From JBGPTF01 sp041490445 (lineage in GTDB: Bacteria; Acidobacteriota; Terriglobia; Acidiferrales; UBA7541), in NCBI GenBank assembly GCA_041490445.1, contig JBGPTF010000002.1, forward strand, positions 245,349 through 309,348: a DNA stretch of 64,000 nucleotides. Direction: 5' to 3'. Positions 42,625 to 51,101 of the stretch are shown one piece after another. The position numbers were made by a program, and so were the translations under genes. Under the pieces are notes generated by a model, which made no database searches, was not told where the DNA came from, and saw nothing but the letters and a program-made list of their open reading frames with translations. Each line of letters opens with the position of its first letter. The first letter of the stretch is position 1.

Positions 42625-44367
42625 GTGAACCGAAAACGCCTGCGGATTTCCTGGCTCTTCGCCGCTCTTGCCCTTGCGCTCTTCAGCGCTGCAGCACCCG
42701 CCCGCACGGGACAAGGCCATGACGCCACACCTTCCCGGGTAACCCTGACACTTCTGAGCACAACCGACATCCACGGCCACCTGGTTCCCTGGGATTACTA
42801 TGGAAATAAGGCGGTGAATCCGAGCCTCGCGAAGATTGCCACACTGGTCCACCAGGTGCGCTCGACAGCGCCGAACGCTCTTTTGCTCGATTGCGGAGAC
42901 ACGATCCAGGGGACTCCGCTCGCGTACTATTTCGCCAAGAAAGATACGACGGTTCCCAACCCGAGCGTCGCGGTGATGAACGCGATGGGCTACGACGCGA
43001 TGGCCGTCGGCAATCACGAATTCAATTTCGGCCTGGACGTCCTTCGAAAGGCTACATCGGAAGCGCACTTCCCTTTCCTGGCCGCGAATATCCGGACGAC
43101 CGGCGCTGCCGCAGGCGGCAAGAGTCTTTTTCAACCATTCATCATCAAGAACGTTTCCGGCGTCCGCGTTGCCATCGTCGGCTTCATCACCCCGGGCGTG
43201 CCGCGCTGGGAGATCCCCGCGAACTATGCGGGATACACCTTCGAACCGATCGTGGACGCGGCCAAGCGCGTCATCCCCGAGGTTCGGCCGAAGGCGGATC
43301 TCGTCGTCGCCATCGTCCATTCCGGTCTTGGCCGCGATCCGCAGACCGGCCAGGCGCCTGCCATGGATCAGATTTCCGGCGAGAATGCGACCTGGGAACT
43401 GGCCGAGCAGGTACCTGGCATCGACCTGATCTTTTTCGGACACACGCACCAGGAGGTGCCGGAAAAATTCATTAGAGGCGTTTTACTGTCCCAGCCGAAA
43501 AACTGGGGGGGGTCGCTCGCGCGGGCCGACGTCGAGATGGACCGGGACGCTTCTGGCCACTGGCGCGTCGCAGCGAAGCACTCGAAAACGATCCCCGTGA
43601 CGGACGCCGTTGCGCCTGATCCCGAAATCATGAAGATCGCCGAGCCGTATCACGAGGCCACGCAGAAATACCTCGACACGCCGATCGCGACTTCGGCCGT
43701 GGCGCTTAATGGTCTCGACGCGCGCGTGGTCGACCATCCTCTTGTGGATCTGATTCACACGGTGCAGATGGAAGTGGGGCAGGCCGACGTCTCGATGGCC
43801 ACAATGCTCTTCACCGGGGTGCGCATCCCGGCAGGCCCGGTGACGGTCCGCGAGATCGCCGCTCTGTACGTTTACGAGAACACGCTCTACACCGTCGAGA
43901 TGAACGGCGGGCAGCTCCGCCAGCTCCTGGAACATGCCGCCAGCCTGCTCCCGGCGTGGCCCTTCCCGGAAGGCCAGCCCGTTCATCTGCCAAGTTACAG
44001 CATTGATTCCGCCGAAGGCGTTTCGTACAAGATTGACCTGCGGCGGCCCGCCGGCGACCGCATCGTGAACCTGACGTTCCGCGGAAAGCCGCTCGATCCC
44101 GGGCAAAAGCTCCGCGTCGCCACGAACAATTACCGCTACACCGGCGGCGGGCGTTACGAGGTTTATCGCGGCCTGCCCGTCGTGTACCGATCCCCTCAGG
44201 AGATTCGCGAACTTCTGATTGAATACCTTTCGCGCACAAAGACAATACCACCGCGCGCCGACAATAACTGGGAAATCATTCCCGCGGAAGCGCGCGAAGC
44301 ACTTGTCCGCCAAGCACTCGCGCAGGAGAAAGGCGCAGGAGAACTGTCCGAAAGCGGCTCACGCTGA
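42625..44367 (+). CDS. Exported 5'-nucleotidase / 2',3'-cyclic phosphodiesterase family
   Basis: A 580-residue periplasmic metallophosphoesterase that removes phosphate from nucleotides for scavenging. The GTG at 42625 is followed by a signal peptide (LFAALALALFSAAAPA). The N-terminal metallophos domain has STTDIHGHL, LLDCGDTIQGTPL, GNHEFNFG, HSGLGRD and GHTHQEVP, the dimetal ligands. The C-terminal 5_nucleotid_C domain begins near ATSAVALNG and includes the substrate-binding segments VYENTLYTVEMNGGQLRQ and YRYTGGGRY. It starts five bases after the GAF gene stop, so the two are co-transcribed. Confidence 0.93.
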   Translation: MNRKRLRISWLFAALALALFSAAAPARTGQGHDATPSRVTLTLLSTTDIHGHLVPWDYYGNKAVNPSLAKIATLVHQVRSTAPNALLLDCGDTIQGTPLAYYFAKKDTTVPNPSVAVMNAMGYDAMAVGNHEFNFGLDVLRKATSEAHFPFLAANIRTTGAAAGGKSLFQPFIIKNVSGVRVAIVGFITPGVPRWEIPANYAGYTFEPIVDAAKRVIPEVRPKADLVVAIVHSGLGRDPQTGQAPAMDQISGENATWELAEQVPGIDLIFFGHTHQEVPEKFIRGVLLSQPKNWGGSLARADVEMDRDASGHWRVAAKHSKTIPVTDAVAPDPEIMKIAEPYHEATQKYLDTPIATSAVALNGLDARVVDHPLVDLIHTVQMEVGQADVSMATMLFTGVRIPAGPVTVREIAALYVYENTLYTVEMNGGQLRQLLEHAASLLPAWPFPEGQPVHLPSYSIDSAEGVSYKIDLRRPAGDRIVNLTFRGKPLDPGQKLRVATNNYRYTGGGRYEVYRGLPVVYRSPQEIRELLIEYLSRTKTIPPRADNNWEIIPAEAREALVRQALAQEKGAGELSESGSR

Positions 44368-44407
44368 AATCTGTGATACGGGCAGCGCTCATCAGCCGGA
44401 AAATGTA

Positions 44408-44436
44408 TTGACACCCTTCACCCTTCTTGTTACTTT
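44408..44436 (+). promoter_or_regulatory. Promoter of the arginine decarboxylase gene
   Basis: A consensus TTGACA (44408-44413) is followed after exactly 17 bases by TACTTT (44431-44436). Transcription would start near 44443, giving a leader of about 50 bases that includes a T-run. Confidence 0.7.
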
Positions 44437-44495
44437 TCTGCCGGAAATTTTTCTCGACCCTTTTTTTACGGAGGCACCGCAACCCGGTACGGCTC

Positions 44496-45053
44496 ATGCC
44501 CTTCGTCGCCAAGAAAATCTTCCTCACCAAGGGCGTTGGCAAGCACCGGGAGCGGCTTTCAAGCTTCGAGCTGGCCCTTCGGAATGCCGGCATCGCCGCC
44601 TGCAACATCGTTCGCGTCTCTTCGATTTTTCCTCCCTACTGCAAGCTGATTTCGCGCAGTGAAGGATTGAAGCATCTCAAGCCCGGCCAAGTGGCTTTCA
44701 CCGTCATCAGCGAGAATTCCACGCGCGAAGCCCACCGGCTGATCGCCGCCGGCGTCGGTCTCGCGCTGCCGGGCGACAAATCCATGTACGGCTATCTTTC
44801 CGAGCATCACTCCTTCGGCGAAACCGAAGAGGTTGCCGGCGAATACGCCGAAGAGCTAGCTGCGGAGATGCTCGCGACGACGCTCAATGTGGAATTTGAC
44901 CCGGATCTTTCCTGGGACGAGAAGAAAGAGGTTTACCGCATCTCGAACAAGATTGTTCGCACCATGAACATCACACAGTCCGCCGTCGGTGACAAGCGCG
45001 GGCTGTGGTCCACTGTGCTCGCCGCCGCGATCCTCCTCAGCGAAGACGACTAG
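44496..45053 (+). CDS. pdaD: Pyruvoyl-dependent arginine decarboxylase
   Basis: Converts arginine to agmatine using a covalently made pyruvoyl group rather than PLP. The 185-residue proenzyme has the self-cleavage sequence RVSSIFPP with Ser42-Ser43, where family members split to form the pyruvoyl beta/alpha chains. Other family features are KKIFLTKGVGKH at the start, GLALPGDKSMYGYLSEHHSFGE and ATTLNVEFDPDLSWDEKKEVYR. The ATG at 44496 is where the archaeal and bacterial homologues begin; its ribosome site is weak (GGAGG 21 bases upstream). The gene has its own strong promoter and converges on the deoxyhypusine-synthase-like gene 15 bases later. With that gene and speB it forms a polyamine locus. 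Confidence 0.94.
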   Translation: MPFVAKKIFLTKGVGKHRERLSSFELALRNAGIAACNIVRVSSIFPPYCKLISRSEGLKHLKPGQVAFTVISENSTREAHRLIAAGVGLALPGDKSMYGYLSEHHSFGETEEVAGEYAEELAAEMLATTLNVEFDPDLSWDEKKEVYRISNKIVRTMNITQSAVGDKRGLWSTVLAAAILLSEDD

Positions 45054-45068
45054 CGCACTTCCAACACG

Positions 45069-46193
45069 TTAAGCCGAAGACAGCGCACGGCGCGGCTTCG
45101 CGCCGTTATGTGACTTCCGAACCTTCCCGTCGCGCCGCTCAAAATAACCGAGCCGTTCGAGTACCGCGCCCACAACGAGTGGCAGCGCCACCGTTGCGTC
45201 GTCGAGAACTTCCGCCATTCGCCCGCCCTCTTCCGGCGGAATGAATTTGCCCCACGAAACGGCTTCGGAATAGGTGCTGCCGGAGAGCCCGCCCCAGTGA
45301 ACCGGCTCGGGACAAATCCTTACGCCGTAGCTGTAGCGCTTCAGAGGGATTTTCTCGTAGCCGCGCCGCGCGAGCAGTTCCGCGTACACGCCAAATTGCT
45401 GCGACCAGTTCCGCGGTACGCCGCCGCCGATCGTGAAGATGCCCATTTTCGGCTGCGCCAGCATGGTGGACGCAAACTTCTCGAAGTCGTCGTACGCGTC
45501 AAAGCGAAGAAGCGGCTGGCCTCGCCGTCTGCGCAGCCTCTGGTGTAAAGCAAAGTCGATGCCCAGCTCCGAATCGGTGAATGCCGGGATGAACACCGGC
45601 ACGCCGCACTCGTACGCCGATTTCAGAATGCCCCGCCCTTTCGCGTGTCGCACGAGATGTTCGCCAATGCGCTGATTCAGATTCCAACTGCTGACGGTCT
45701 CTTCCGCATCCCAATGTTCCAGGACGTGTTGCACCACCTCTTCCACGGCGTCAAGATTCAATTCCGGCTCGAGCGAATCGTACACGCGGTTATAGCCGGC
45801 ATGAAACAGTTCGCGATCGTCCATTTTCGGATCGTAGCGGAAATGCGAGCGCCCGGTCGCCTCGACGAGCCCGTGCGCCATCAGCGCGCCGGTGGAAACG
45901 ATTGCTTTGACGATTCCGGATTCCATCAGGTCGCAGAAGATCAATCCCATCTTCGCGACCGTCATCGCCCCCGAAAGCGTCATGACGATAAAACAGTCTT
46001 TGTCACGCGCCATGGCTTCGAGCACGTCCGCCGCATCGCCCACCTGCCGGGCGGTGAAGGCGGTCTGGCCCATGGCGCGAACGAGTGCGTCAATCGTGCG
46101 CGTCTTCGAAAGGTCCAGCGGGTAGATGGGCGTGAGGCGGTCGGCGATGGGGTCGTGAAGAACCCTTCCCGTCAGTCCCTTTTTCTTTGCCAT
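45069..46193 (-). CDS. speY: Deoxyhypusine-synthase-like protein (probable homospermidine synthase)
   Basis: A 374-residue member of the deoxyhypusine synthase family. The active-site block is kept: SEAVSWGKF with the imine-forming lysine at K316, plus MTLSGAMTVAKMGL, AIVSTGALMAHGLVEA, VPVFIPAFTDSELGIDF, FTIGGGVPRNW and YGVRICPEPVHWGGLSGSTY. Bacteria lack eIF5A-type targets; bacterial homologues such as the Anabaena SpeY make homospermidine from putrescine. That activity is inferred here from the neighbours: arginine decarboxylase converges on it and agmatinase diverges from it, together giving putrescine. The ATG at 46193 has GAGGA six to seven bases upstream. The NAD-binding family residues are generally present; no frameshift is seen. 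Confidence 0.87.
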   Translation of the reverse strand: MAKKKGLTGRVLHDPIADRLTPIYPLDLSKTRTIDALVRAMGQTAFTARQVGDAADVLEAMARDKDCFIVMTLSGAMTVAKMGLIFCDLMESGIVKAIVSTGALMAHGLVEATGRSHFRYDPKMDDRELFHAGYNRVYDSLEPELNLDAVEEVVQHVLEHWDAEETVSSWNLNQRIGEHLVRHAKGRGILKSAYECGVPVFIPAFTDSELGIDFALHQRLRRRRGQPLLRFDAYDDFEKFASTMLAQPKMGIFTIGGGVPRNWSQQFGVYAELLARRGYEKIPLKRYSYGVRICPEPVHWGGLSGSTYSEAVSWGKFIPPEEGGRMAEVLDDATVALPLVVGAVLERLGYFERRDGKVRKSHNGAKPRRALSSA

Positions 46194-46285
46194 TCAACGT
46201 CCTCGCAGGTAATGTATTCCTCCCGTTGCGTCAGCGGGGGATGGAGTTTGTGAGATCGCGCGCACCATTGATAGTACAGTCGGCC

Positions 46286-46313
46286 TTGAATAGAAAAGGG
46301 AAAAATCTACAAT
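46286..46313 (+). promoter_or_regulatory. Candidate agmatinase promoter
   Basis: TTGAAT (46286-46291) and TACAAT (46308-46313) with a 16-base spacer; transcription would begin near 46320, about 45 bases before the agmatinase ATG. Confidence 0.55.
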
Positions 46314-46365
46314 CTTCTGCCGCGGCACAGCCGTGGCGGCAAGAGCTTCTCGAGTCCGCGAGCCG

Positions 46366-47256
46366 ATGAATACTTACACACCCATCCTGCCCGATAATTT
46401 CGGAGGTCTGCCGGAAGAGCATTCCACTTACAAGACGTCGCGGGCCGTGATCTTTCCGGTGCCGCTGGAGCGCACGACCACCTACATGACCGGCACACGC
46501 AACGGGCCGGCCGCCATTCTCGCCGCCAGCCGCAATATGGAAACGTACGACGAAGAACTCGGCTGCGAACCGTACAAGAAGTTCGGCATCGCCACGCTGC
46601 CGGCGATCGACACACAGGAAGGCACGCTCGAACACGTCCTCAGCGAACTTCACACGACGGCGCTCGCCTTGCTTGGCGATGGAAAATTCCCGGTCGTCCT
46701 CGGCGGCGAGCATTCGCTCACGCCGCCGCTTGTTTCTGCCGCCGCCAAGAAGTTTGCAAAACTTTCCGTGCTGCAGATCGACGCGCACGCGGATCTTCGC
46801 GAAGCCTATCAGGGCAATCCGGCGAGCCACGCCTCGGCGATGCGGCGCGTCGTCGAAGTGTGCCCAGCGGTGCAGGTGGGCATCCGTTCGCTCTCCGTCG
46901 AAGAAGCAGAAGCGATCCCAAAGCTGCGAACAAAAATCTACTGGGCCAAAGAAATCATCCGCGCCCCGCTGGATTCCTGGATTCCGCGCGCTGTCGCGGA
47001 TCTGAGCGATCAGGTGTATCTCACGATTGATCTTGACGGTTTCGATCCGGCGTTCGTACCTGCCACGGGCACGCCGGAGCCGGGCGGACTGGATTGGGTT
47101 CAGGTGACATCACTCGTGCGCGCGGTTGCAACGAAAAAACAAATCGTCGCCATAGACGTCGTCGAGTTGCTCCCCCAGCCGGGCGACCATGCATCCGATT
47201 TTCTCGCGGCCAAATTGATTTACAAGATTCTCGGCTATATCTTTTGCGCCACATAG
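46366..47256 (+). CDS. speB: Agmatinase (ureohydrolase family)
   Basis: Hydrolyses agmatine to putrescine and urea with a dimanganese centre. The 296 residues include the family metal motifs GGEHSLT, DAHADLR and TIDLDGFDPAFVPATGTPEPGG, and the ending VVELLPQPGDHASDFLAAKL. The wording is closer to agmatinases than to arginases, and the neighbouring arginine decarboxylase supplies agmatine, which supports the call. The ATG at 46366 gives the usual length; an in-frame start 11 codons earlier is possible. It is divergent from speY with a 172-base region holding its promoter. Confidence 0.93.
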   Translation: MNTYTPILPDNFGGLPEEHSTYKTSRAVIFPVPLERTTTYMTGTRNGPAAILAASRNMETYDEELGCEPYKKFGIATLPAIDTQEGTLEHVLSELHTTALALLGDGKFPVVLGGEHSLTPPLVSAAAKKFAKLSVLQIDAHADLREAYQGNPASHASAMRRVVEVCPAVQVGIRSLSVEEAEAIPKLRTKIYWAKEIIRAPLDSWIPRAVADLSDQVYLTIDLDGFDPAFVPATGTPEPGGLDWVQVTSLVRAVATKKQIVAIDVVELLPQPGDHASDFLAAKLIYKILGYIFCAT

Positions 47257-47274
47257 AGTTCTCGGGAGGCGCCC

Positions 47275-47550
47275 ATGCACAATTTTGCGATGTCCATTCA
47301 CGTGCATTCTCTCCTTGGCTGGATTTTGATCGGACTTATCGCCGGCTGGCTCACCGGCCAGCTAACGCACGGCAAGGGCTTCGGGTGCCTGGGCGACGTG
47401 CTGCTCGGGATGGTCGGCGCCGTGATTGGCGGTTGGATCTTTGGGAAGCTGGGCATCTGGGGCGGCGGATTCCTTTTCAGCCTCGCCGCAGCGACGGTTG
47501 GCGCCGTCGTTCTGGTCACCATCGCCCGCCTCTTCTCCAGTCACAATTAG
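47275..47550 (+). CDS. GlsB/YeaQ/YmgE-family small membrane protein
   Basis: A 91-residue membrane protein of the 'transglycosylase-associated' family, with three glycine-rich helices (LLGWILIGLIAGWLTGQL, GDVLLGMVGAVIGGWIFGKLG, LFSLAAATVGAVVLVTIARL). The GWxTG and GxxGDxxLGMVGAxIGG patterns are typical. The biochemical role is unknown; members are often stress-induced. GGGAGG precedes the ATG. It follows speB after 18 bases and may share its transcript. Confidence 0.88.
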   Translation: MHNFAMSIHVHSLLGWILIGLIAGWLTGQLTHGKGFGCLGDVLLGMVGAVIGGWIFGKLGIWGGGFLFSLAAATVGAVVLVTIARLFSSHN

Positions 47551-47587
47551 CTCGCTGCGAGACGCTGCCGTGCGCGTGTGATACGAT

Positions 47588-49288
47588 GTGCATTCCATTG
47601 GAGGCTTTTCCACTCTCTTGAGCAAATCTTCCTTATGGGCCATTCCGCTGGGCGGCCTGGGCGAGTTCGGCATGAACATGCTCGTCCTTCGCTACGGCGA
47701 CGACATCATCGTTATTGACGCCGGTCTGATGTTCCCTGAAGCCGAGCTGCTCGGCGTGGACATCGTCATCCCCGACATCACCTATCTGAAGCAGCATCGC
47801 GACAAGGTTCGCGCGATCGTCTTGACGCACGCACACGAAGATCATATCGGCGCGGTGCCGTACATCCTCGGCGATCTGCCGGTGCCGATCTACGGAACGC
47901 GGTTCACACTTGCGCTGGTGCGCAAGAAGCTCGAAGAATTCGGCCTGCTCGACGACGCCAAGCTCAACGAAGTCAAGGCGGGACAAACCATCCAGCTCGG
48001 GCCTTTCGGAATCGAGTTCATCCAGGTCACGCACAGCACCATTGATTGCGTCGCGCTCGCCGTGCGCACGCCCCTCGGCGTCGTCATCCACACCGGCGAT
48101 TTCAAGATGGACCCGACGCCGATCGATCAGCGCCCGTTTGACCTCCATGCGTTTGCGCGATACGGGCAGGCAGGCGTCCTCGCTCTGTTCAGCGATAGCA
48201 CCAACGTCGAGCGGACAGGATTCACGCCTTCCGAGCGCGCAGTCTGGCAGCGCCTGGAAGAGTTGACGCGCGCGGCTCCGCAGAAGGTCGTCGTAAGCTG
48301 TTTCGCGAGCTCGGTTCATCGCATCCAGCAGGTCATCGACATCGCCGCATCCTGCGGACGTAAAGTCGGCTTCATTGGCCGCAGTATGGTGGACAACATC
48401 GAAATCGCGCACGGCCTCGACTGCTTGCGCATTCCCGATGGCATTGTTGTCCGTTCCCAGGACATCCGAGGCTTCGATCCCCGCAAGCTCGTCGTGCTGG
48501 CGAGCGGGAGCCAGGCGGAACCAATGTCCGCACTTTCCCGCATCGCCGTGGACAACCACCGCCTGCTCGAGTTGCACGAAAACGACACGGTCATCCTCTC
48601 CGCGCGTTTGATCCCCGGAAACGAGAAGGCCATCTTCCGGATGATTGACCATTTTTTCCGCCGGCGCGTCCTTGTTTATTACGAAGAGGGCCCGCGCAAC
48701 GCGCCGATCCACGTGTCCGGCCACGCCAGCCAGGAAGAAATGAAGCTGCTGCTGAATCTCGTCCGGCCGCGCTATTTCGTACCGCTGCACGGCGAGTACC
48801 GGCAACTGTTCCGCCATGCCGCGCTCGCCCAGCAGGTCGGGGCGGTTTCCGGGGAGATCCTCCTTCTCGAAACTGGAAATCCCTTAGAATTCACATCCGA
48901 CGGAGCATTCCGTCGCGAGCGAGTGCCGGCCGGCCGCGTCTGCGTGGATTCGGGCTCGCTCGAGGAAATCGAAGAGGTGGTCATTCGCGATCGGCGCCAT
49001 CTTTCCGAAGATGGCATCGTGGTTACCATCATCGCCATCGACAAGCACACCGGCCGCATGGAATCACAGCCGGAAATCGTTACGCGCGGCTTCCTGCCGT
49101 CCGAAGACGGCCAAGAACTGATCGGCCGCGCGCGCGACGTCATCCTGCGCACGATCGAGCAGTCCAATACCGAAGAAAAAATTGACTGGAGCGTTATCAA
49201 GGAAAAGATCCGCGTGGACCTGAAACGTTTCTTGAACAAGCAGACGTCCAAGCGCCCGATGATTCTTCCCGTCATTCTCGAAGTGTGA
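47588..49288 (+). CDS. rnj: Ribonuclease J
   Basis: A metallo-beta-lactamase/beta-CASP RNase with 5'-3' exonuclease and endonuclease activity on RNA, central to mRNA decay where RNase E is lacking. The 566 residues show IPLGGLGEFGMNM, LTHAHEDHIGAVPYI (zinc ligands H81, H83, D85, H86), THSTIDCVALAVRTPLGVVIHTGDFKMD, FSDSTNVERTG, ASGSQAEPMSALSRIA, HVSGHASQEEMKLLLNLVRP and the C-terminal VVTIIAIDKHTGRMESQPEI domain. The start is uncertain: GTG at 47588, or TTG at 47618, which has GGAGG 13 bases before it and fits the conserved start better. Confidence 0.95.
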   Translation: MHSIGGFSTLLSKSSLWAIPLGGLGEFGMNMLVLRYGDDIIVIDAGLMFPEAELLGVDIVIPDITYLKQHRDKVRAIVLTHAHEDHIGAVPYILGDLPVPIYGTRFTLALVRKKLEEFGLLDDAKLNEVKAGQTIQLGPFGIEFIQVTHSTIDCVALAVRTPLGVVIHTGDFKMDPTPIDQRPFDLHAFARYGQAGVLALFSDSTNVERTGFTPSERAVWQRLEELTRAAPQKVVVSCFASSVHRIQQVIDIAASCGRKVGFIGRSMVDNIEIAHGLDCLRIPDGIVVRSQDIRGFDPRKLVVLASGSQAEPMSALSRIAVDNHRLLELHENDTVILSARLIPGNEKAIFRMIDHFFRRRVLVYYEEGPRNAPIHVSGHASQEEMKLLLNLVRPRYFVPLHGEYRQLFRHAALAQQVGAVSGEILLLETGNPLEFTSDGAFRRERVPAGRVCVDSGSLEEIEEVVIRDRRHLSEDGIVVTIIAIDKHTGRMESQPEIVTRGFLPSEDGQELIGRARDVILRTIEQSNTEEKIDWSVIKEKIRVDLKRFLNKQTSKRPMILPVILEV

Positions 49289-49304
49289 CCGGCGCGAGGG
49301 TCAC

Positions 49305-49769
49305 GTGAGAGCGAGCCTGCGCCCCTACCAGCTCCACGATTTCGAAGCCCTCTACCGGATTGATCATGTGTGCTACCCGCGCGGGATCGCCTATTCGCGG
49401 CGCATGCTCCGCTCGTTTCTCGCCCAGCCCCACGCGGATTGCGTCGTCGCCGAAATCGGCGGAACAATGGCCGGCTTTATTCTCACCGAAGCGGAATGGA
49501 TGCTCGGTCACATCATCACGATTGACGTGCTCGAAAAGTTTCGCCGCACGCGCGTGGGTTCGGCCCTCCTGCACGCCGCGGAAGAACATTTGGCCGCCAG
49601 CGGCGTTCGAGAGGTAGAGCTCGAAACGGCAACGAGCAATCACGCCGCGATTGCCTTCTGGCAAAAGCATGGGTATCGTACCCGCGGCGTTTACAAAGGC
49701 TATTACCTCGGGCGCGTGGACGCACTGGCCATGCTGAAAACTCTCGCGCTTCGCAAGGAGGCCGGGTGA
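49305..49769 (+). CDS. GNAT-family N-acetyltransferase (RimI-like)
   Basis: A 154-residue acetyl-CoA-dependent N-acetyltransferase. The fold is visible in LRPYQLHDFEALYRIDH, VVAEIGGTMAGFILTE, HIITIDVLEKFRRTRVGSALL (the acetyl-CoA loop; the usual Q/RxxGxG/A here is RRTRVGSA) and VELETATSNHAAIAFWQKHGYRTRGVYKGYY. The last stretch resembles RimI, which acetylates ribosomal protein S18, but substrate assignment is uncertain. The GTG at 49305 follows the RNase J stop by 16 bases; its own stop overlaps the start of a small ORF by 4 bp. Confidence 0.88.
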   Translation: MRASLRPYQLHDFEALYRIDHVCYPRGIAYSRRMLRSFLAQPHADCVVAEIGGTMAGFILTEAEWMLGHIITIDVLEKFRRTRVGSALLHAAEEHLAASGVREVELETATSNHAAIAFWQKHGYRTRGVYKGYYLGRVDALAMLKTLALRKEAG

Positions 49770-49933
49770 TCCATTTTCAGCCGATCATGCTCGCCGCCGT
49801 CCGCAAGCTCACCGAGCTTCCTCCCGTCAGCCCCGCCCCTCATCTCGCACAGTCCCCTTCGATTCACAGCAGCCTGTCCGGCAGCCCGGGATATTTCCTC
49901 GCGCTCGGCGCCGGCATCCTGGAGGAAATTTGA
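49766..49933 (+). CDS. Hidden small ORF of 55 residues coupled to rimI-like and uppP genes
   Basis: A GTG at 49766 overlaps the acetyltransferase stop (GTGA) and has AAGGAGG ending four bases before it. The frame runs 55 codons to a TGA at 49931 that overlaps the TTG start of uppP (TTGA). Both junctions are the 4-base overlaps seen between real genes in this window, and the codons have the GC-rich third positions typical of its neighbours. The peptide (IHFQPIMLAAVRKL... ending GYFLALGAGILEEI) shows no domain I know and no signal peptide. It could be a real small protein or a translated leader that couples uppP to the upstream gene. Confidence 0.5.
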   Translation: MIHFQPIMLAAVRKLTELPPVSPAPHLAQSPSIHSSLSGSPGYFLALGAGILEEI

Positions 49934-50823
49934 ACGAATATCTGCTCTCTCTCCTATTAGGAATCGTCGAGGGACTGACGGAGTTTTTGCCGGTCAGCTC
50001 TACCGCGCACCTGCGGATTGCGGAGGCTTTGCTCCACATCAGTCTGACCAGCGGCTATTGGAAGATGTACACGATCGTGATTCAACTGGGTGCGATTCTT
50101 TGTCTGCCCGTCTATTTCCGGGAGCGCATCGCGAAATTTCTCTCCACGTTTCCGCGGGGAGAGCGTGGCGACCGCACTGTGTTGACGCATCCACTCAGTC
50201 TCACCTTTATCGCATTCGTCGTCACCGCCATCCCCGCGTTTCTTTTGACGAAGATGATTGGCAAGCATCTGGAGAGCCTCTACATCATGGGGAGTTCCCT
50301 CCTCATCGGCGGAATCGTCATGTGGGTCATTGATGCGAGGAATGCGCGGTGGGAAGCAAGCGGGCCCGGCGCTGCCGGAAGCCGCATTAAGGTCTGGCAT
50401 ATGGAAGAGATGAGTCTGGGCCAAGCGATCTGGATCGGCGCCTGTCAGATCCTGTCCGCTGTTTTCCCCGGGACGTCACGTTCGATGGCCACTATCGGCG
50501 CCGGCCAGCTGGCAGGAATGTCGCGCGCCTCGGCGCTTGAGTTTTCGTTTTTCTTGTCGATTCCCACCATGGCCGCTGCCACCTGCTACGATCTCTTGAA
50601 GTCGCTGCTGGGCAAGGGGGAAAACCCCATCGGCGTGGCACAGATTGACGCGCATGGGTGGGTAGTCCTGGCGATCGGATTCCTGGTTTCGTACCTCGTG
50701 GCCTATGGCTCTGTCGCATGGTTCATGGCGTGGGTTCGGCATCGCGGGTTCGTCCCGTTCGCGTTGTACCGACTCATCGTGGGCGCGGCAGTTTTGATTT
50801 GGGTCTCGAGACTTGCTGGGTAG
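49930..50823 (+). CDS. uppP: Undecaprenyl-diphosphatase
   Basis: Integral membrane phosphatase that recycles undecaprenyl pyrophosphate for peptidoglycan and other envelope polymers; also gives bacitracin resistance. The 297 residues have about eight hydrophobic helices, the signature GIVEGLTEFLPVSSTAHLRI with the catalytic Glu and Ser residues, the second motif FPGTSRSMATIGAGQLAGMSR, and a final loop RLIVGAAVL. It starts with a TTG at 49930 with GGAGG four bases upstream, overlapping the stop of a 55-residue ORF. Confidence 0.95.
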   Translation: MNEYLLSLLLGIVEGLTEFLPVSSTAHLRIAEALLHISLTSGYWKMYTIVIQLGAILCLPVYFRERIAKFLSTFPRGERGDRTVLTHPLSLTFIAFVVTAIPAFLLTKMIGKHLESLYIMGSSLLIGGIVMWVIDARNARWEASGPGAAGSRIKVWHMEEMSLGQAIWIGACQILSAVFPGTSRSMATIGAGQLAGMSRASALEFSFFLSIPTMAAATCYDLLKSLLGKGENPIGVAQIDAHGWVVLAIGFLVSYLVAYGSVAWFMAWVRHRGFVPFALYRLIVGAAVLIWVSRLAG

Positions 50824-50973
50824 GCGGCCGCGCGATACAGAGCTTCAAGCGGACGAGCCTTTCCGTGTTTCTTGAATTTTGCGTTGCTAGAGCCGCTCGT
50901 TTTGCAGCGCCGGACTACGCTCTCATCGCACTCATCTTGCGGTATTTACAAACACGCACGCCCAATATCTTTA

Positions 50974-51001
50974 TTTACTACCGCACCATCTTTGGTATAG
51001 T
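50974..51001 (+). promoter_or_regulatory. Candidate ftsK promoter
   Basis: TTTACT (50974-50979) and TATAGT (50996-51001) with a 16-base spacer, in an AT-rich patch between uppP and ftsK. Transcription would start near 51008, about 95 bases before the ftsK start codon. Confidence 0.5.
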
Positions 51002-51101
51002 CATTTCGTTGCTCGTGGTCCTTCATGTGGGCTCCGCGCGCTAGCGCCCGCGCATCCCAAAGGTTGCAACGCCTTCCCCCGATTGTCCCAAGGAGAGGTT
51101 T

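Noticed and set aside
45069..46193. True deoxyhypusine synthase modifying an eIF5A-like protein
   Set aside because: No eIF5A gene or homologue is present here and bacteria lack it; the neighbouring polyamine genes fit homospermidine synthesis better.
50862..51044. A ~60-codon hydrophobic frame between uppP and ftsK
   Set aside because: No ribosome site, atypical AT-rich composition, and it covers the ftsK promoter candidate.
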